A stretch of 64,000 nt of DNA from Massospora cicadina (GCA_022478985.1 JAKSZP010005626.1:28187-92186), one strand, 5' to 3'. Counted from the first letter of the stretch, positions 44,348-55,408 are shown. Translations and numbers: made by a program. Notes: generated from the sequence alone by a model not told the origin.

Positions 44348-47171
44348 ATGGCGGGAAACCCCGCAAAAGAACCCGCAGGCTATGCCAAACGAGCCAGCAC
44401 CACCCTCAAACGAAGCAACCCTTGGTTACCCACCTCAGGGTCAACCAGAATCACCCGCTCTCAAGCAGCAGCCATGAAAGCAGGCACCACCCCCAACCTG
44501 GAGCTACTTCAACTAGCGCCAGTTCACCTGATCGCACTTCTGCAACCTGCACGCCTAACAGCTCTGTGTGCGCTGCCTCCCACCAACCCGCTGAGCCCCC
44601 TCCAACCAAGAAAGCCATCACCCACGCTGTTTTAATGGCGTCTGCTCAGTTGAATGCAACTCAGCCCATCCAGGCATTCACCTCCCCCATTGTGTCAGCT
44701 AATTCAGCCCCATCTATTATTGCTGACGCCGTGTTTCTGGCTCCCTCCATGAGGGGCGATACCCAGCTACCTGGCCCCCAAACCCTCAGATGTAAGGTTG
44801 GATTAGCCGCACATTCTGGTTCACTAAGCACCAAATTGGGACAATCTACTCTTCCCAATGGGGATTTAAATGGTTCAGATTTTGGAACTTCACACCAGTT
44901 CTAATCTCACCCGTCCCATTTAAACCTCATAATCGGCACTTCTCAAGTCGGCACTTTATTACCATATGCTGAAAACGACCAATTCACCAATCAGCCAGTG
45001 AGTTTTGACCAAAAAATCACAGCAAATACTCGGGCTGAATTTACCCAAATAGATTGGGATGATGATGAAACATCGCCCTCCTCCCAATTGGCTGGAGTTA
45101 ATTCCAATCTGGATGGGCCTCCCCAATTTAGCGAGGCCCAACAATTTCCTGGCCCCCAAACACTCGGATGTAAGGTTGGATTAGCCGCACATTCTGGTTC
45201 ACTAAGCACCAAATTGGGACAATCTACTCTTCCCAATGGGGATTTAAATGGTTCAGATTTTGGAACTTCACACCATTTCCAATCTCACCCATCCCATTTA
45301 AACCCCATAATAGGCACTTCTCAAGTCGGCACTTTATCTCCATATGCTGAAAACGACCAATTTACCAATCAGCCAGTGAGTTTTGCCCACGAAATCACAG
45401 CAAATACTCGGGCTGAATTTACCCAAATAGATTAGGATGGTGATGAAACATCTCCCTCCTCCCAATTGACTGGAGTTAATTCCAATCTGGATGGGCCTCC
45501 CCAATTTAGCGAGGCCCAACAAACCGCCTCTCAATTTAATATGACGCCAGCAACTGCTGTAACGTTCCAACAATAAAGGAACTCTGCAAACTTGTCCAAA
45601 CCACCAGCTCACACTCAACCCGCAATTGCAGCCCAAAGCAAACACAAGCGTACCAAAGGAGCCACTGGGGCGTGGCAAAAACCTCTGGCACCAACGCTAC
45701 CCAAAGCTGATCCCTGTGAAGTGGCGTTTATTGCTGATGTTAAGAAGAAATGGGCCAAAACTAGAGCGCAAAAAGCTTTACCTCGCTCAACCCTCTCCCA
45801 CGCAATTCGCCTTTATTATGGGCATAACCCTGTTGAATTCTATACAGAGGATTACTTCTCATACTTTGCAGCGATTGCGGAGACATTCCCAATTAACACC
45901 ACCATCCATGAATCAGTGGAGGGCCACTACATCGGTGTGGGCTTCACTGAAGCTGCCCTTGCTGACCATGCTGCCACCCTCCAGGTCATTATTCAACGTG
46001 GATCTCTTCGCATCTCCTGCACACGCTCTCACCTGGAGAAAAGTTCATGGGTTACTTTTTCCATCCTACCAACGACTGTTGATCCTGAGTCTCTTAAACT
46101 GGCACTCCATCGTGGTTTAATGGAGTTTGGGTCTGTTCTTTCAGTGGACTTTAGCGTCCCCTCTTACTATGCTCCCACTCAAAGAGCTCGCACTGCTAGG
46201 GCGTCGTTCATCCCCTCCCCCACTGTATCCCACAACATTGAGGTTATTCCTCGTGTGGCGGTAGTTGGGGCATGCCCTGAGATCTTTTTTGTCGACCCTG
46301 ATCAGGCGCGCCCCCGGTGTTCATGGTGTAACGCCCTTGGACACTTGTATAGTGACTGCACAGCTCGAAAACAAGCCCTCTTAGCTACCACCCAGGGGCC
46401 TAAACCAGGCCAAAAACGATCCCACGTGGCTGCAGCAGCAATTCCACAACCCACACAATGGGTTCCCTTTCAAGACCTGTCCCCTGAGGCCTTACGCCTA
46501 GCAGTTGAAACAGCTAACCCCACTATTGGTATGGGATACCTTCGCGCTCATGCCCCCTTCCAGTGGGCACCCCCTCCAATCTCCCAGAGTCAACTCCCTC
46601 TCTCACCAAGCGCAAGGCATCTCCCACAGGGTGCCCCTCGTCAGCCACCCCCACTCAGGGCTCCGCGGCACCCCCATCAACCTCCACCAGCGATTTATCG
46701 CATCAACCCTCAGCTCCCAATGGAGCTATGCCCACCAGCATGGACTGGCAACCCGCGGCCTGCAGTAGAAGTGCCACCTCAAAGAGTCCTACCCCAACCC
46801 CACAGTCCATTTTGCGCGGATCCTTTGCAGTGTTGGAGGAAGTGAATATGGACTCAGACTCATCAAATGGGGACACCGCGGAGGTCACCATTGAGCACCC
46901 TCAGGTCCTTCCCCTGCAATGGAGCGGGGGCAGCATCCTAGGCTGGCTTACTGGGTCCTCCGCCCCTTCACCCTCCCCTTCCCCTCAGAACCCTCGACGC
47001 TCCTCAAAAATTGCAGCTAATAGTCAAGCTAAAGGACTCAAAACTAGCCGCCTCACAGCAGCAGGTTTAAGCGCTGGCAACCCCCAGGACATGGAGGGGA
47101 ACAGCTATGAGTCCCCATGGCAGCACCCTGGCCCTGCAATCCATCAACGCAAATGGGTTGCGGGACTTTAA
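44348..47171 (+). pseudogene. LINE-b ORF1 (RNA-binding protein with CCHC knuckle)
   Basis: The start is the ATG at 44348 (MAGNPAKEPAGYAKRAST). One base is lost near 44500, after which frame 1 carries the protein to about 46600. Stops in that frame are TAA at about 44905, TAG at about 45434 and TAA at about 45574. An in-frame 378-bp duplication lies at 44770-45525. The open stretch 45592-46845 has a folded middle (FYTEDYFSYFAAIAETFP, SWVTFSILPTTVDPESL) and the zinc knuckle CSWCNALGHLYSDC (46318-46359), then a Pro/Gln-rich tail. Another frameshift near 46600 moves the tail into frame 3 (SILRGSFAVLEEVNMDSD), ending at 47171. ORF1 binds element RNA in related LINEs. The long Ser/Thr/Pro-rich N-terminus is unusual. 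Confidence 0.82.
44770..45525 (+). repeat. In-frame tandem duplication, 2 x 378 bp, within LINE-b ORF1
   Basis: CCTGGCCCCCAAAC starts at 44770 and again at 45148, 378 bases (126 codons) apart. The two units are collinear with about 17 differences by eye, roughly 95 percent identity. The unit encodes KVGLAAHSGSLSTKLGQSTL and TANTRAEFTQIDWDDDETS. Of the two stops within the pair, one is in unit 1 only (CAA to TAA) and one in unit 2 only (TGG to TAG). Confidence 0.9.
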
Positions 47172-50100
47172 GCGGAGAGCCTGCCTCCTCCAAAACTTCA
47201 GGTCAGCACAAATTGACATCGCTGCTGTCCAGGAGCCCCATATCCTTCCCCACGAACAATCTGCATGGAATGAACAGTTTGGAGGCAACTCCTTCTGGAC
47301 AAACCATGCCGCCCTTATTGTTTTGAATTCCCGGGTTAAAACCCATTCTTTTTCACAATATCTAGGTGGCCGCCTCATACTGGCCAAACTCACCACTCCT
47401 GACTTCTCCTTCTTCGCTGCAAGCATCTACCTGCCTAATGCAGGTCAGGAGCAAAATTGGCTCTTGGAAGAGCTCGTCTAACTCAATCTCCCACGGAATA
47501 CAATCCTCTTAAAAGATTTCAACACAACCATAAGTCGCGTCCGTGACTCTTACCCCCCTGCAGCAAAGGAACGCCCTGTATCAAGTCGCCTCCAGGATTT
47601 CCTTCGCCTGAGTGGCTTTATAGATGCGCTTCCACCCTCCACGTCTGTCCTAGGTTGCATGACTAGGATCCAGTATGATGGAGGAGCTTTCCAGTCAGCG
47701 TCACGCATAGATATGGCACTGATTGGCCCCCTGCTAATTGGCCGCGTCTCCTCTCCCATCTCTCGTGACAACCATCTGAGTGATCACAGGTCACTCACCG
47801 TTGTCCTCATCACCACACTTAGACCGTCGCGTAGGTTCTGGCCTAGGGTTGCCCCAGCTCTTCTCAACAACTCCTTCACTAAGGAGAAGCTGTCTATGAC
47901 CATCCGGGAGACTCTCACCTCCCCCCACCCCACCTGCTTGACCACAAGGCTAGATTGGCGGTGACCAAGGAGGGCATCACCCGCGTTGCTTACAACTGTG
48001 CCAAAGCCCAGATGACTGCAGCTCGCGCCAGAGTCAAAAGGGCGGAAGCCAGAATCAGACATCTAGAGCGAAACTGCCAGCCTTCGCCCTCTCCCAGATG
48101 GTTGGAAGACTGGGAAGCGGCGCAGGAAGCACTCCGCTTGGAGCTCACACTTCAGGAAGAACGGGCAGCAAACTTTACAACATCTCGTTACTATGCTCAA
48201 TGGGAACGCCCCACCCGCTTCTTCTTTCAGAAACAGATAGCCCGGTCAACAGCGCAGGATATTACTGCACTGAAGATTGGCACTACAACCACTTCAGATA
48301 AGGAGGAAATCACGCAGGAACTACACCGCTTCTACTCCAGCCTCTTCCATGCCACCCAGGTGGACCCATCGGACATCCAAGACTTCCTGTGGCGGGCTCC
48401 AGAGCCGCTCATTGACCCACGGGCTGATGAAGCTCTACTGGCGCCTATTTCCATTCAGGAGGTGATGGAAACCCTTCTGAAATCCCCACGGCTTAAAGCC
48501 CCAGGCCCAGATGGAATACCCTTTGAGGTGTACATTCTGGAACCTGCAGTGATAGCCAGAACCTTTTGCGACCTCTTCGCTGCACTCTTGGTGAATGGCG
48601 AGGTCCTCCCCAACTCCAGAGGCTCAATCACGACCCTCATTCACAAGAAGTCAGACCGTGAGAACCTGGCGAACTGGCGCCCCATAGCGTTGATCAAAAC
48701 AGACCACAAGCTCTTCACGAAGCTTCTGGCCAACCGCATCACCAAATAGGTGTCACCTCGCCTCTCCCCAACACAGCACGGTTTTATTCCGGGGAGGCCG
48801 TTATGGGACAGCTATAATGACCTTCTCTTGACTTTGACTGCTAACTCTTGTAAGGTGAATGGCTTTGTGGCTCTCCTGGATATGGAGAAAGCATATGATC
48901 GGGTAGCCTGGATGTATATTGATGCTTCCCTGGCCCGCTTCCATCTCCTACCCGCAGCTAGGCGCTGGATATCAGCGCTCTATGACCAGCTCCACACCAG
49001 AGTCCTGGCGCCAATGGGTTTTACAGTGGCAGTACCAGTTGGACAAGGTCTCCGGCAAGGGGACCCCCTGAGCCCTATCCTTTTTAACATCACCCTTGAC
49101 CCCCTCTTGGCCTCCTTACAGGACAAGCTAACAGGGATTCTGGTCCCAGGTAAAGCCCCCACACGCACCATGGCATTTGCAGATGACACTGCCATTGCAT
49201 TTGGCTGCCCTGGGGATGTTGCCCTCGCTGCTGTGACCATTGAGAGGTACACCAAGGCGTCCAACGCTATGGTCAACACCTCCAAGACAACAGTTGTACA
49301 GGTCGGCTCCCCCACCTTCCCCCTACCATTTGGTATTGAACCTGAGCGCGGTACCTTCCGTCACCTGGGCGTTCTCACCAACCAACAAGGAGTTGCGCTA
49401 AAAGACAATGAGGACTTGCTCCTCGCAGCAGTTAACTCCGAGATTGCCAGCTGGAACCGGCGGCACATCACCCCCAGGGTTGAGCTCTGATGGCCAATGT
49501 GTTCCTCCTCTCCAAAGTCTGGTTCCTAGCGCACGTCTGCCCATTCACAGATGCCTTTTATACGCGGCTCAATGTACTCCTCCGCTGTTGTATCTGGGGA
49601 TCAAACCATCCACCAATGGCCCTCTCAACCATTGCCCAACCCTGCAATGAATGGGGCCTAGGGCTTCTGGACACGCGATCCCACGCCACCACAATCTTCC
49701 TGAAGTTCCTATGGCCGATTGTCTGCTGAGACGCGACCCCCATGCCCCAATGGGCGCCCGCCCTCCGCCAGTCAGTGTCAGCAGCTCTGGGTCTTCCTAG
49801 AGCATCTCTGACCTCATTAGGGAGTGGCTCACAAACCACCCAGGCCATCGCCTAAAACCATCCTCATCCCCTACTGGAACCAGGCTCTCCTTGCCCTGAA
49901 ACGAGTAGGCGCGCGGATCCACCATGCCTTCCCATACAGAAAGGAAGTCCCTGGCCTCAGCCCCCGTCGCCATGCAATTGTGCACAATGGACAAGTTGTC
50001 ACAACTCGCCTCAACCCCCAAGATCGTCCTCCCATCCACCCAAGACTCCTTGAGCTCCTCCCTCCCTCCGTGAGATATAACCTTAAGGAATTGTGGAAGG

Positions 50101-50636
50101 ACGTCTATCACCCCATCCTGTCAGCAAAGGTGTCCAACACCTTATGGAGGGTGCTCCACTGTTCATACAGGACAGGGGACTGGACTGGCCCTACCTTCCA
50201 GCACCGAAGCTGCCCCCGCTGTGTGGAGCCTATTGACTCCCACCTCCATCGTTTTTTCACCTGTCCAGGTGTCGCCGTATTTTGGCCAAAGGCCCGCGCG
50301 CTCCTCCATGATCAGCCCTGATCTGGACACCCTGTGCAAGACCTCATGTTTGAGCAGACATTACCTGGTTGCCACCGACCCCTCCGTGTCCTCGCCTATG
50401 CCACAGCCATCTGGACCATCCATAACTCCTTCCTTCGTGCTGCCTTTGACCAGCAGGTGTGGACCCTTCCACACATAATCACCCACTTTCAGGTACACTT
50501 TGAGATGGCCCTGAAGGTCTGCACTATGTCGCCAACCCTCCCCTACTCAGTTGTCACTGCAGCACGGCTCTGGCGCGCAAACCCCCTCCCTTTCTCGATG
50601 CCTCCTCCCTCCCCTTCCCTCGCCTCAGGCTCTTAG
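47107..50636 (+). pseudogene. LINE-b ORF2 (endonuclease, reverse transcriptase, zinc finger)
   Basis: About 1176 codons from the ATG at 47107. Endonuclease (47140-47800): SINANGLRDFKRRA, QEPHI, LLKDFNTT (Lys for the usual Gly of GDFN), SRIDMALIG and NHLSDHRSL. RT: APGPDGIPFEVYI (48499-48540), NLANWRPIALIKTDHKLF, QHGFIPGRPLWDSYN, LLDMEKAYDRVAWMY, GQGLRQGDPLSPILFN and an intact catalytic FADD at 49176-49187. The C-terminal finger is CPRCVEPIDSHLHRFFTC (50213-50266). Damage: TAA at 47479, a frameshift near 47950, TAG at 48747, two extra bases at about 49488 that create TGA, a frame return near 49750-49820, and TGA at 50319. The start codon overlaps ORF1 by 65 bases in another frame. Six lesions or fewer make this the freshest LINE here. 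Confidence 0.93.
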
Positions 50637-50651
50637 GAGCCCAGGCATAAT

Positions 50652-50705
50652 TCAATAAACATCGATGAATCCCCCCTCAGGTTGGGACCATCTAGTACTA
50701 AAAAA
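50652..50705 (+). terminator. LINE-b 3' UTR end with AATAAA and terminal TAGTACTA-A(n)
   Basis: AATAAA at 50654-50659 is followed after about 30 bases by GGTTGGGACCATCTAGTACTA and eight A. This terminus is the sequence found alone in the four micro-insertions, so it is probably the signal or template end that the element RT uses. Confidence 0.75.
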
Positions 50706-50727
50706 AAGGAACTTCTTGTCTGGTTAG

Positions 50728-50783
50728 TAACTTGTTTCCTCTTTTTTTAGTACTAGATGGTCCCAATAACTTGTTTCCTCTTT
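50728..50783 (-). repeat. Micro-insertion 3: LINE-b 3' tail only, with a 17-bp target duplication
   Basis: TAACTTGTTTCCTCTTT occurs exactly at 50728-50744 and 50767-50783. The 22 bases between (50745-50766) are the exact complement of the LINE-b end from TTGGGACC through TAGTACTAAAA. It lies eight bases right of the LINE-b target duplication, in minus orientation. Confidence 0.85.
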
Positions 50784-51950
50784 GCCTTTACATTATTCTA
50801 CTTTTAGGAAAGATACAAAAAAGCTCTCTGATTCAGTAGATGAAGCAGATGGCATGCCATTTTATGCTACAAAGGAGGTAAAAAACCAGGTTAACAAAGA
50901 GTGCTTTCAACTAACATAAACCCAAAGATACCCCTGAATATCCTATTGCACATCAATAGCATCATTGGAGTCAAAAGAATTGAACTAAGAGTATCATCAG
51001 GGTTCCTTGACCCAGCTTATCAGTAACCAATAAAGTTACTAATCAAAACATGAAATATTGCAAAATTGTAGTCAAGAAACAATATTAGAATGTAAAAGGA
51101 AAATTAAATCCAATTGAAGGAATTGCCAAGGTACAAATTAGTGTTACTCAACTTAATTTGAGCCTACCTGCTAATTAATTAATTTGACCCTTACCTCAAC
51201 TCCAAATATCTGATAATATAAATTAGGAGGGACTTGAGAAGGTGCACCTATTACTTTGAGACTATCAAGATGTTTTCTCCACGTCAGATGTCAATTATGG
51301 TTATATGAAGAACTGGGTACACATCATTGACGCAGGAGAATCAAATCGCAATACATTAAATACTTATAGGAATTCAAAGGTAAAGGCGCAATACATGAAG
51401 ACCAAGCTAAAACAACTAATGAATGCTAGCTTAGTTGTGCCTTCCCAGAGTCCATAGTTATTCTCACTGATAATAATAAAGAAGAAACTGGTGGTCACAT
51501 TATATTGATGGTTTATAGGTAGCTAAAATGCATCATAAAGAAGATCAGAATTCCATGAATTGACAATGCTCGGGCCCAAGTCTCTAGCTTTAATTTATTC
51601 TCCACAAAAGACCTAACCAGCAAATACTTACAGATGAATTAATCGCCATAAGACCAAAAAAGTGTTTTTACATACTTTAAAAAAAAATTTACCCTGCTCA
51701 GTAATCCAAGGAATTGTATATTTGCCCACCACATTACAATGAGTAATAATCACATCATGAAAGTTTCAAACTGAGCTGTGCGATTGTTTACCTATTGACA
51801 TAATGATATTCTCAAAAAACTATACTGATACCTTGACCACATCAAGTCAGGTTTTCATTGATCACAAGAAAACAACATCAAACTTAATCCTGCAAAGTGT
51901 ACCTTCTTCTTGTTAGGGTTCCCACAAATGGTAATAAGCTAGGTGAGGCT
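50784..51950 (+). pseudogene. Gypsy A2 pol: linker and first half of RT
   Basis: A2 resumes after LINE-b. From the protease site (36490) to the first RT block there are about 980 bases once insertions are removed, close to the 920 in A1. RT traces: KVKAQYMKTKLKQLMNASLV and VPSQSP (51380-51460), a TMSNNHIMKVSN-like palm segment (51735-51775), then IKLNPAKCTFFLLGF (51875-51935), the part just after the catalytic strand. The YxDD strand itself is not legible. Stops in all frames. Confidence 0.55.
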
Positions 51951-52098
51951 TTCTATTCATTTCCAGATAAAAAAGGCTAATTTTATTTTTTATAAAACTC
52001 CTAGATTTGCAACCACTCCAACTTCCACACTGCCTAATATTTTTATATTGTAAGTATTATACTATTGAGTATATAAATCCTTCAATTATACTGTCAAA

Positions 52099-52372
52099 AT
52101 GGCGAAAGTACTCCAGGTAAGTCCCCAATACCGCCACCTGTTTCCCCAAAATCTTAAATTATGAAAGTTTTAACTTATAAGTACAAGGTATGATAATTTA
52201 ATTTTGCTGAGGAATGTCTAAATTTCAAACCTAACTCTCCTCTTTTGTTGTTTAATAGAGATCTCTTTCCAATTTATATGGAAATTTGCTTGCAATTGAG
52301 CACTTGACCTCTGAGGATAGAGCGCGCTTCAACTTGGAAAAATTTCAAAAAGGGTTAAGAAAGCTAAATTAG
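52099..52372 (+). CDS. Candidate two-exon minigene inside a broken RT
   Basis: ATG at 52099 opens MAKVLQ, followed directly by a consensus 5' splice site, CAG then GTAAGT (52117-52122). A CTAAC branch-like sequence, a pyrimidine tract and TTTAATAG (ending 52258) complete a 142-base GT-AG intron. Splicing keeps frame and adds RSLSNLYGNLLAIEHLTSED and then RARFNLEKFQKGLRKLN before TAG at 52370-52372, giving 43 residues. The same frame stays open for about 47 more codons after that stop. I do not recognise the protein. It lies in about 0.85 kb of non-Gypsy sequence (51950-52790) between two RT parts. It could be a captured gene fragment, part of another element, or chance. No homology or transcript evidence is available here. 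Confidence 0.35.
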
Positions 52373-52789
52373 GGAGCAGCTAATAACGTCGTGACCCATC
52401 AAAATCCCAACTTCAGTTCTCATGACAATTTTCAAACTGAACCTCTCCTATCAAGTGCAAACACAGGAAACTGCAACATGAGAAGAAGTTCATTCCATGA
52501 GTGGCATTATACAAGAACAGCGTGATCATCACCCAAACCCCAAACTTTGTTTAAAGGCCCGTGTCCTTACTTGTTAGGATACTGGTCTATTTTGTTCTAT
52601 TTCCCAAATCTTTTACATTAAAAACTTCCACTTACCAATCTTTTGAGTTTTTACTGTTTTTGAGGAGCATTTGGTGCAGCATGAAGTGCAGCATGGCCAA
52701 CATGCTCCCACTGAGATGGTCGAGCTCTAATTGGATAGAGGGTTGTGAGCCCACACTGACAGCAGATGCTTAGTTCCTCTGGCGGCTGA

Positions 52790-54658
52790 TAAGAACCCGC
52801 TATTTTGGAATCAGAGCAAACTTGGACTCCCCTGCGCCTTACACTTACACCAAGCACTGGAATTTTTAGGACATGTCATATCACAATAAGGGACTAAACC
52901 CTTGTATAATAAAGTCAAAGTGATCTCATAGATGCCTGAACTATAGAGTCTCGAAATATACAGGTATTCTTAGGAATGATGGGTATCACCATCAATTTAT
53001 ACCTAATTTCTCTCAACTTGGTGAACCCCTCATTAATTTACTTGCAAAATACCCCTTTTGTATGAGGTGTAGAACAAAGAACCGCGTTTGAGACTATGAA
53101 GAATTTACTAAAAAAGACCATTTTCAACAAAGAGACTATAAGAAGCCATTCATCCTTTTTACAGACGCCTCTGATCTAGCCGCTGGGGACATTCTCTTGA
53201 AATCAAAAGATGAAGGCATCAACCACCTGGTGTTATATTACAGCATGACACTTTCAAAGGCTGAGTGAATTTAAAGTATCATGGAGAATGAATACCAGAA
53301 GTTCTGCTCGCAGTAAAACACTTCAAGCCCATCCTATATGGTATAAATTTCACAGTTTTTACAGACCACACTTCTTTAAAATGGTTACAAATTATGAAAG
53401 ATCCTACTGGACGACTAACCCTGTGTGTTCTCAAAATGCAACACTATGACATTAATACTGTCCATCAAGTAAGGATGCATCACATAATTTTGAATATGTT
53501 GACCCAACTTCCCCTACTCCATTTATATAACAGCAAAGCTGAACAGGTACATGACCTACTCATGAAGTTGGACTCTTGGGAGGACAAAGATGAACCAGTT
53601 CAGAAGATGCTATAATGACACTTGCAAAATACCTAAATCTCAATGAGTTATTGTAAAAGAATTTTGCTTCAGAATGGTTACCTTACTTATGACCTTTGGA
53701 ATAGTTGCCATTTCACATGGAAGCCCATAATACTATAAGGCATAGAAGAGCCAGGATAGCTTACAAATGGATCAAAGTGGCTGCTATTGGGAAGGAATAC
53801 TGGATTCTGTAGTGAAAGTCTGAAAGGCTTGCATCACTTGCAAAAAGCAGACGTCACATAAGGCCAAATACAAGTATCAGCACATGACCCTCAGCAGACG
53901 TTTAACACCATCAGTTTAGATTTCATTGGTACAATACTGAATCCACTGGAGAAAATCCATACATCCTTGTAGGGATTGGTCCTTTTACAAAGTGGGTCAA
54001 AGCAATCACCATTCCCGCATAGACTACTAAAGCTACTGCTAACTTTCTATACCAAATAATACTATTAAGCACGGCTGCCCTCAGGTACTGCTATGTGATA
54101 ATGGGAAGAACTTTACATCAAGAGTTGTGAGGATCTTAGCCACAATAATGGGAATTTAAAAGTTGCTCTCAGCGCTTTAAAAAACTTACAACTAACGGAA
54201 ATTTAGAAAGTGGAAATATGATGTTGATTTCAATATTACATAAGATGGCCACTACTGATCCATTAAACTGGGACCAATATCACCCAAGTGTGTTAATGGC
54301 TTGCAAATTAAAGTTTTCATCAACTTAGCAAAATCTATCCTTTAAAGGCCTTAGATGGAAGAGAACCTGGAATCCCAGCCTTATTAGCTCATTAAGTTAT
54401 CAGTGATAATAAAAAAGATCCTGAGAAAGCTTTAAGAAGATTATCCCAGAAAAATTTACAACTTCAACCAGAGGAAATGCCAATCTAGTAACGACGGTTA
54501 CAAGAGAAGGTCAAGCAGCAAATGCAACTTGTCAACCTTTACCCACCTTTAAAATTTTGGACTTGGTCCTGTATAATCACAATAAAATAGCACCCAATGA
54601 GTAAAATGGGATCATTTGGGATGAGCCATATGCTATAGCTTATAAACATGGAGATGAG
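52790..54658 (+). pseudogene. Gypsy A2-region pol: RT end, RNase H and integrase
   Basis: RT end: EFLGHVISQ then GTKPLYNKVKVIS (52856-52930) and MGITINLY/FSQLGEPLINLLAK across frames (52975-53050). RNase H: FTDASDLAAGDILLKSKDE (53158-53215), LSKAE and ENEYQKFC with TDHTSLKWLQ-like residues near 53360-53390. Integrase: HHCC remnants near 53700-53870, DFIGTI (53915-53935), FTKWVKAITIP (53980-54020), then NEPGIPALLAH-like and a C-terminal barrel DLVLYNHNKIAPNE, WDEPYAIAYKHGDE ending at 54658. There Gypsy C interrupts, and the frame can be followed into 62002. Many stops. The RT end overlaps in content with 51875-51935, so a rearrangement is possible. Confidence 0.6.
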
Positions 54659-54664
54659 TGTCAG

Positions 54665-55403
54665 TATTGAGACTGAGGGAGTCCAAAGGTCATTCCTTTG
54701 AAGCTAACCAAGATGGACGATGAAGAGAGTAAATAAATAGTCCTGCAGGCCAGGGCAGAGTGGGGAGAGCTGAAAAGCAGTAGGGATTTCTGATTGAGAG
54801 ATTTGTATGGGGACTTACCTTAAACAGGTATAGAGCTCCCAATATAGAGAGGATGAACTTTATAAAGAGCCTAAAAAGGTAATGTTCTAAAGTTATAATG
54901 TTGAGTAAATGACTTTTACCTAAAAAGGTGCTAATAAAATAAGGGATAAAATAAAGGATATAAAGAACAATCATCATAAGCCCTGTTGGAACTGGAAACA
55001 TATTAAATATTATCCTAGATCTTTTAGTGGATAAAGAGAAGTAGATAACAGATTAAGGTACTTATAAGATAAGGCGAAGATATATAAAGTTCAACAAAAC
55101 TAAAATAGGAATTGTTCTTTACAATATTGTTAAAATTGAGATAGAAATTATCTTTCTGGTTTATCAACTATTGGAGCACTTTATGGCAATTAATCCTAAG
55201 TTCATCCATTTGGAGATTTACCAAATATTTGTTGGATTTGACCAATGCTAGATAGCTTGAATTAATAATATTTTTAATACTTCATCCTGACAAAACATTG
55301 ACTGCTATAAATTATAGTAAATGTTAGCTAAGGTTTCCAAAAGTAAATAGTAAGTAAGAAGCCCCAAGTTGAGGCTTCACCAACACTATTGAGAATCCTA
55401 ATA
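54665..55403 (+). repeat. Solo LTR, family D, inserted six bases inside the Gypsy C 5' LTR (TSD GTCAG)
   Basis: 739 bp, homologous to the reverse complement of 4233-4931. It begins TATTGAGACT against TGTCAGGACT and ends CCTAATA against CCCAACA. GTCAG flanks it on both sides (54660-54664 and 55404-55408). These five bases are positions 2-6 of the Gypsy C LTR, which resumes GATTCATGATG at 55409. The terminal TG and CA have become TA and TA by transitions. Confidence 0.82.
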
Positions 55404-55408
55404 GTCAG

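Larger units (their letters stand above)
44257..50705 (+). mobile_element. LINE family b, nearly full length, TSD of 15 bp
   Basis: A 6.45-kb non-LTR retrotransposon on the plus strand. AAGGAACTTCTTGTC occurs exactly at 44242-44256 and 50706-50720. A 91-bp leader precedes ORF1 (44348-47171). ORF2 (47107-50636) overlaps the ORF1 end. The 3' UTR is about 70 bp, with AATAAA at 50654-50659 and the terminus GACCATCTAGTACTA plus A. The ORF2 architecture matches LINE-a, but ORF1 and the 3' end differ, so it is a separate family. It is interrupted by a handful of stops and frameshifts and is otherwise well preserved. The host site is Gypsy A2. Confidence 0.95.

Noticed and set aside
50682..50766. An inverted repeat (GGGACCATCTAGTACTA ... 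TAGTACTAGATGGTCCC) that could be read as a MITE or hairpin terminator.
   Set aside because: The left arm is the LINE-b 3' end and the right arm is a separate minus-oriented micro-insertion with its own target duplication, so the hairpin is a by-product of two insertions.
52690..52790. tRNA-like sequence (GAGCTCTAATTGGATAGAG then GGTTGTGAGCCCACAC).
   Set aside because: It resembles D-arm and T-arm pieces, but the anticodon arm is missing and no cloverleaf or SINE ends could be drawn. Too weak to annotate.
54690..55001. Hydrophobic minus-strand frame of 103 codons.
   Set aside because: It lies wholly within solo LTR D and is not maintained in the copy at 4233-4931.
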